Shown in pieces: positions 43,632 through 44,210 of a DNA stretch of 44,210 nucleotides (the stretch's first letter is position 1; each line of letters begins with the position of its first letter). The stretch comes from Candidatus Gerdarchaeota archaeon (GTDB lineage: Archaea > Asgardarchaeota > Heimdallarchaeia > JABLTI01): NCBI GenBank assembly GCA_016840905.1, contig JAEORM010000004.1:1-44210 (forward strand), read 5' to 3'. The position numbers and the translations under genes were made by a program. The notes below the pieces were generated by a model. It saw only the letters and a list, made by a program, of their open reading frames with translations. It searched no databases and had not been told where the DNA came from.

Positions 43632-44210
43632 ATGTCTACTGATCAAGATAGCAATTATATAATAGAGCAATTTGCTTTGAAAGACAATGATTTCAAAACT
43701 TTTGCTGATTTAATTTCTAAAGCTTTTCTTGCTGATGATGCAGCACAGGTTGATGGTGCAACCATAATTTTCTCTGAACAAACCTTCAAAACACTTTTTG
43801 GTGCTCCGGGTATCGATCGTAACTTAATGGTAAGAGCTCGGTACAAACCTACTAATGAAATTGTGGGATTCTTAGGAACAATAAATAAGAATCTTTCAAT
43901 CAGAGATAAAATATACAAAACAGCCATACCATCATGGTTGGCAGTTCACCCCAATCATCAACGACAAGGTTTAGCTAAAGAAATGGGTAAAAAAATGATG
44001 GAATTAGGAAAAGCAGCAGGATATGCAGCAGGATTTTCATTTCATGAACCAGAACAACATGGTATTGATGCTTCATCTGCTGTAGCTCGTGAAACAACTA
44101 CTCCATTAGTGAGATTGGTTTCATTAAACAAATATGTTATACGCATATTTGATACCAAAGCAGCTGTTTCCGTTGTGAAAACCAAGTGGTATGAACGACT
44201 TTTCTTCAAA
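43632..44210 (+). CDS. GNAT acetyltransferase, truncated by the window end
   Basis: An open frame of 193 codons running off the end of the window. The ATG at 43632 has a canonical AAGGAGAT ribosome site. The acetyl-CoA-binding motif of GNAT proteins is seen in 'WLAVHPNHQRQGLAKEMGKK', followed by 'FSFHEPEQHG'. The substrate is unknown; the C-terminus is missing from the window, so length and any second domain cannot be judged. Confidence 0.75.
   Translation, partial: MSTDQDSNYIIEQFALKDNDFKTFADLISKAFLADDAAQVDGATIIFSEQTFKTLFGAPGIDRNLMVRARYKPTNEIVGFLGTINKNLSIRDKIYKTAIPSWLAVHPNHQRQGLAKEMGKKMMELGKAAGYAAGFSFHEPEQHGIDASSAVARETTTPLVRLVSLNKYVIRIFDTKAAVSVVKTKWYERLFFK

Overview
The window is AT-rich archaeal DNA, most likely from an Asgard archaeon (Loki/Heimdall-type lineage; inferred, moderate confidence). 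Archaeal markers seen directly are a PriS/PriL primase pair, an XPD/Rad3-type helicase, SepF, a geranylgeranyl reductase, a CDP-alcohol phosphatidyltransferase of the archaetidyl type, a type 2 methionine aminopeptidase and GGTG-type ribosome binding sites. Small membrane proteins with zinc ribbons, a membrane protein with a RING-like zinc motif, and bacterial-type MutS/MutL fit the mosaic gene content known from Asgard genomes. TTG start codons are common.

Layout. 1-6.65 kb: a HEAT-repeat protein, then a mostly plus-strand group of corrinoid methyl-transfer genes: a corrinoid protein, a homocysteine S-methyltransferase-type protein, a stand-alone methionine-synthase reactivation domain and an MttB-family methyltransferase. 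A geranylgeranyl reductase follows and ends in a strong hairpin terminator. Together these look like a methionine synthase split into subunits, in which the folate domain is missing and an MttB-family enzyme may supply the methyl group. 6.67-7.8 kb: minus-strand sepF overlapping a winged-helix gene, and a small ferredoxin. 7.9-12.9 kb: priL-priS, converging on an XPD-like helicase and a PD-(D/E)XK nuclease. 12.9-18.2 kb: lipid head-group synthase, ATC-hydrolase-like protein, a GC-richer island that looks like a structured RNA (15165-15369), small zinc-ribbon proteins, and a helical-repeat gene interrupted by a one-base frameshift. 18.3-21.3 kb: MetAP2 with a long Thr/Lys-rich tail, and a secreted, membrane-anchored surface protein.

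21.3-27.3 kb: an intergenic region with a 24-bp perfect palindrome and three 10-bp direct repeats, mutL interrupted by an in-frame TGA, a NIPA/DMT-type transporter, and mutS. 27.5-31 kb: a hypothetical protein, an Fpg/Nei-family protein lacking the catalytic N-terminal proline, a tandem GNAT protein and the RING-like membrane protein. 31.2-36.4 kb: a protein joining AbrB-like segments to a terpenoid-cyclase-like toroid, a flavodoxin-ferredoxin, an SRPBCC protein, a DUF362-ferredoxin and a TPR protein. 36.5-44.2 kb: DinB-like, GH20 hexosaminidase, an unrecognised helical protein, an F420-type luciferase-fold oxidoreductase, zinc-ribbon/DUF4190-like, a CxC-motif protein of unknown role, an SPL-like radical SAM protein, and a GNAT gene cut by the window end.

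No CRISPR array, transposase, rRNA or recognisable tRNA was seen. The best leads are the split methionine synthase/MttB group, the recoded or broken mutL, the unidentified structured RNA, and several unusual domain combinations (AbrB-toroid, RING-like membrane protein, tailed MetAP2, SepF with a membrane helix).
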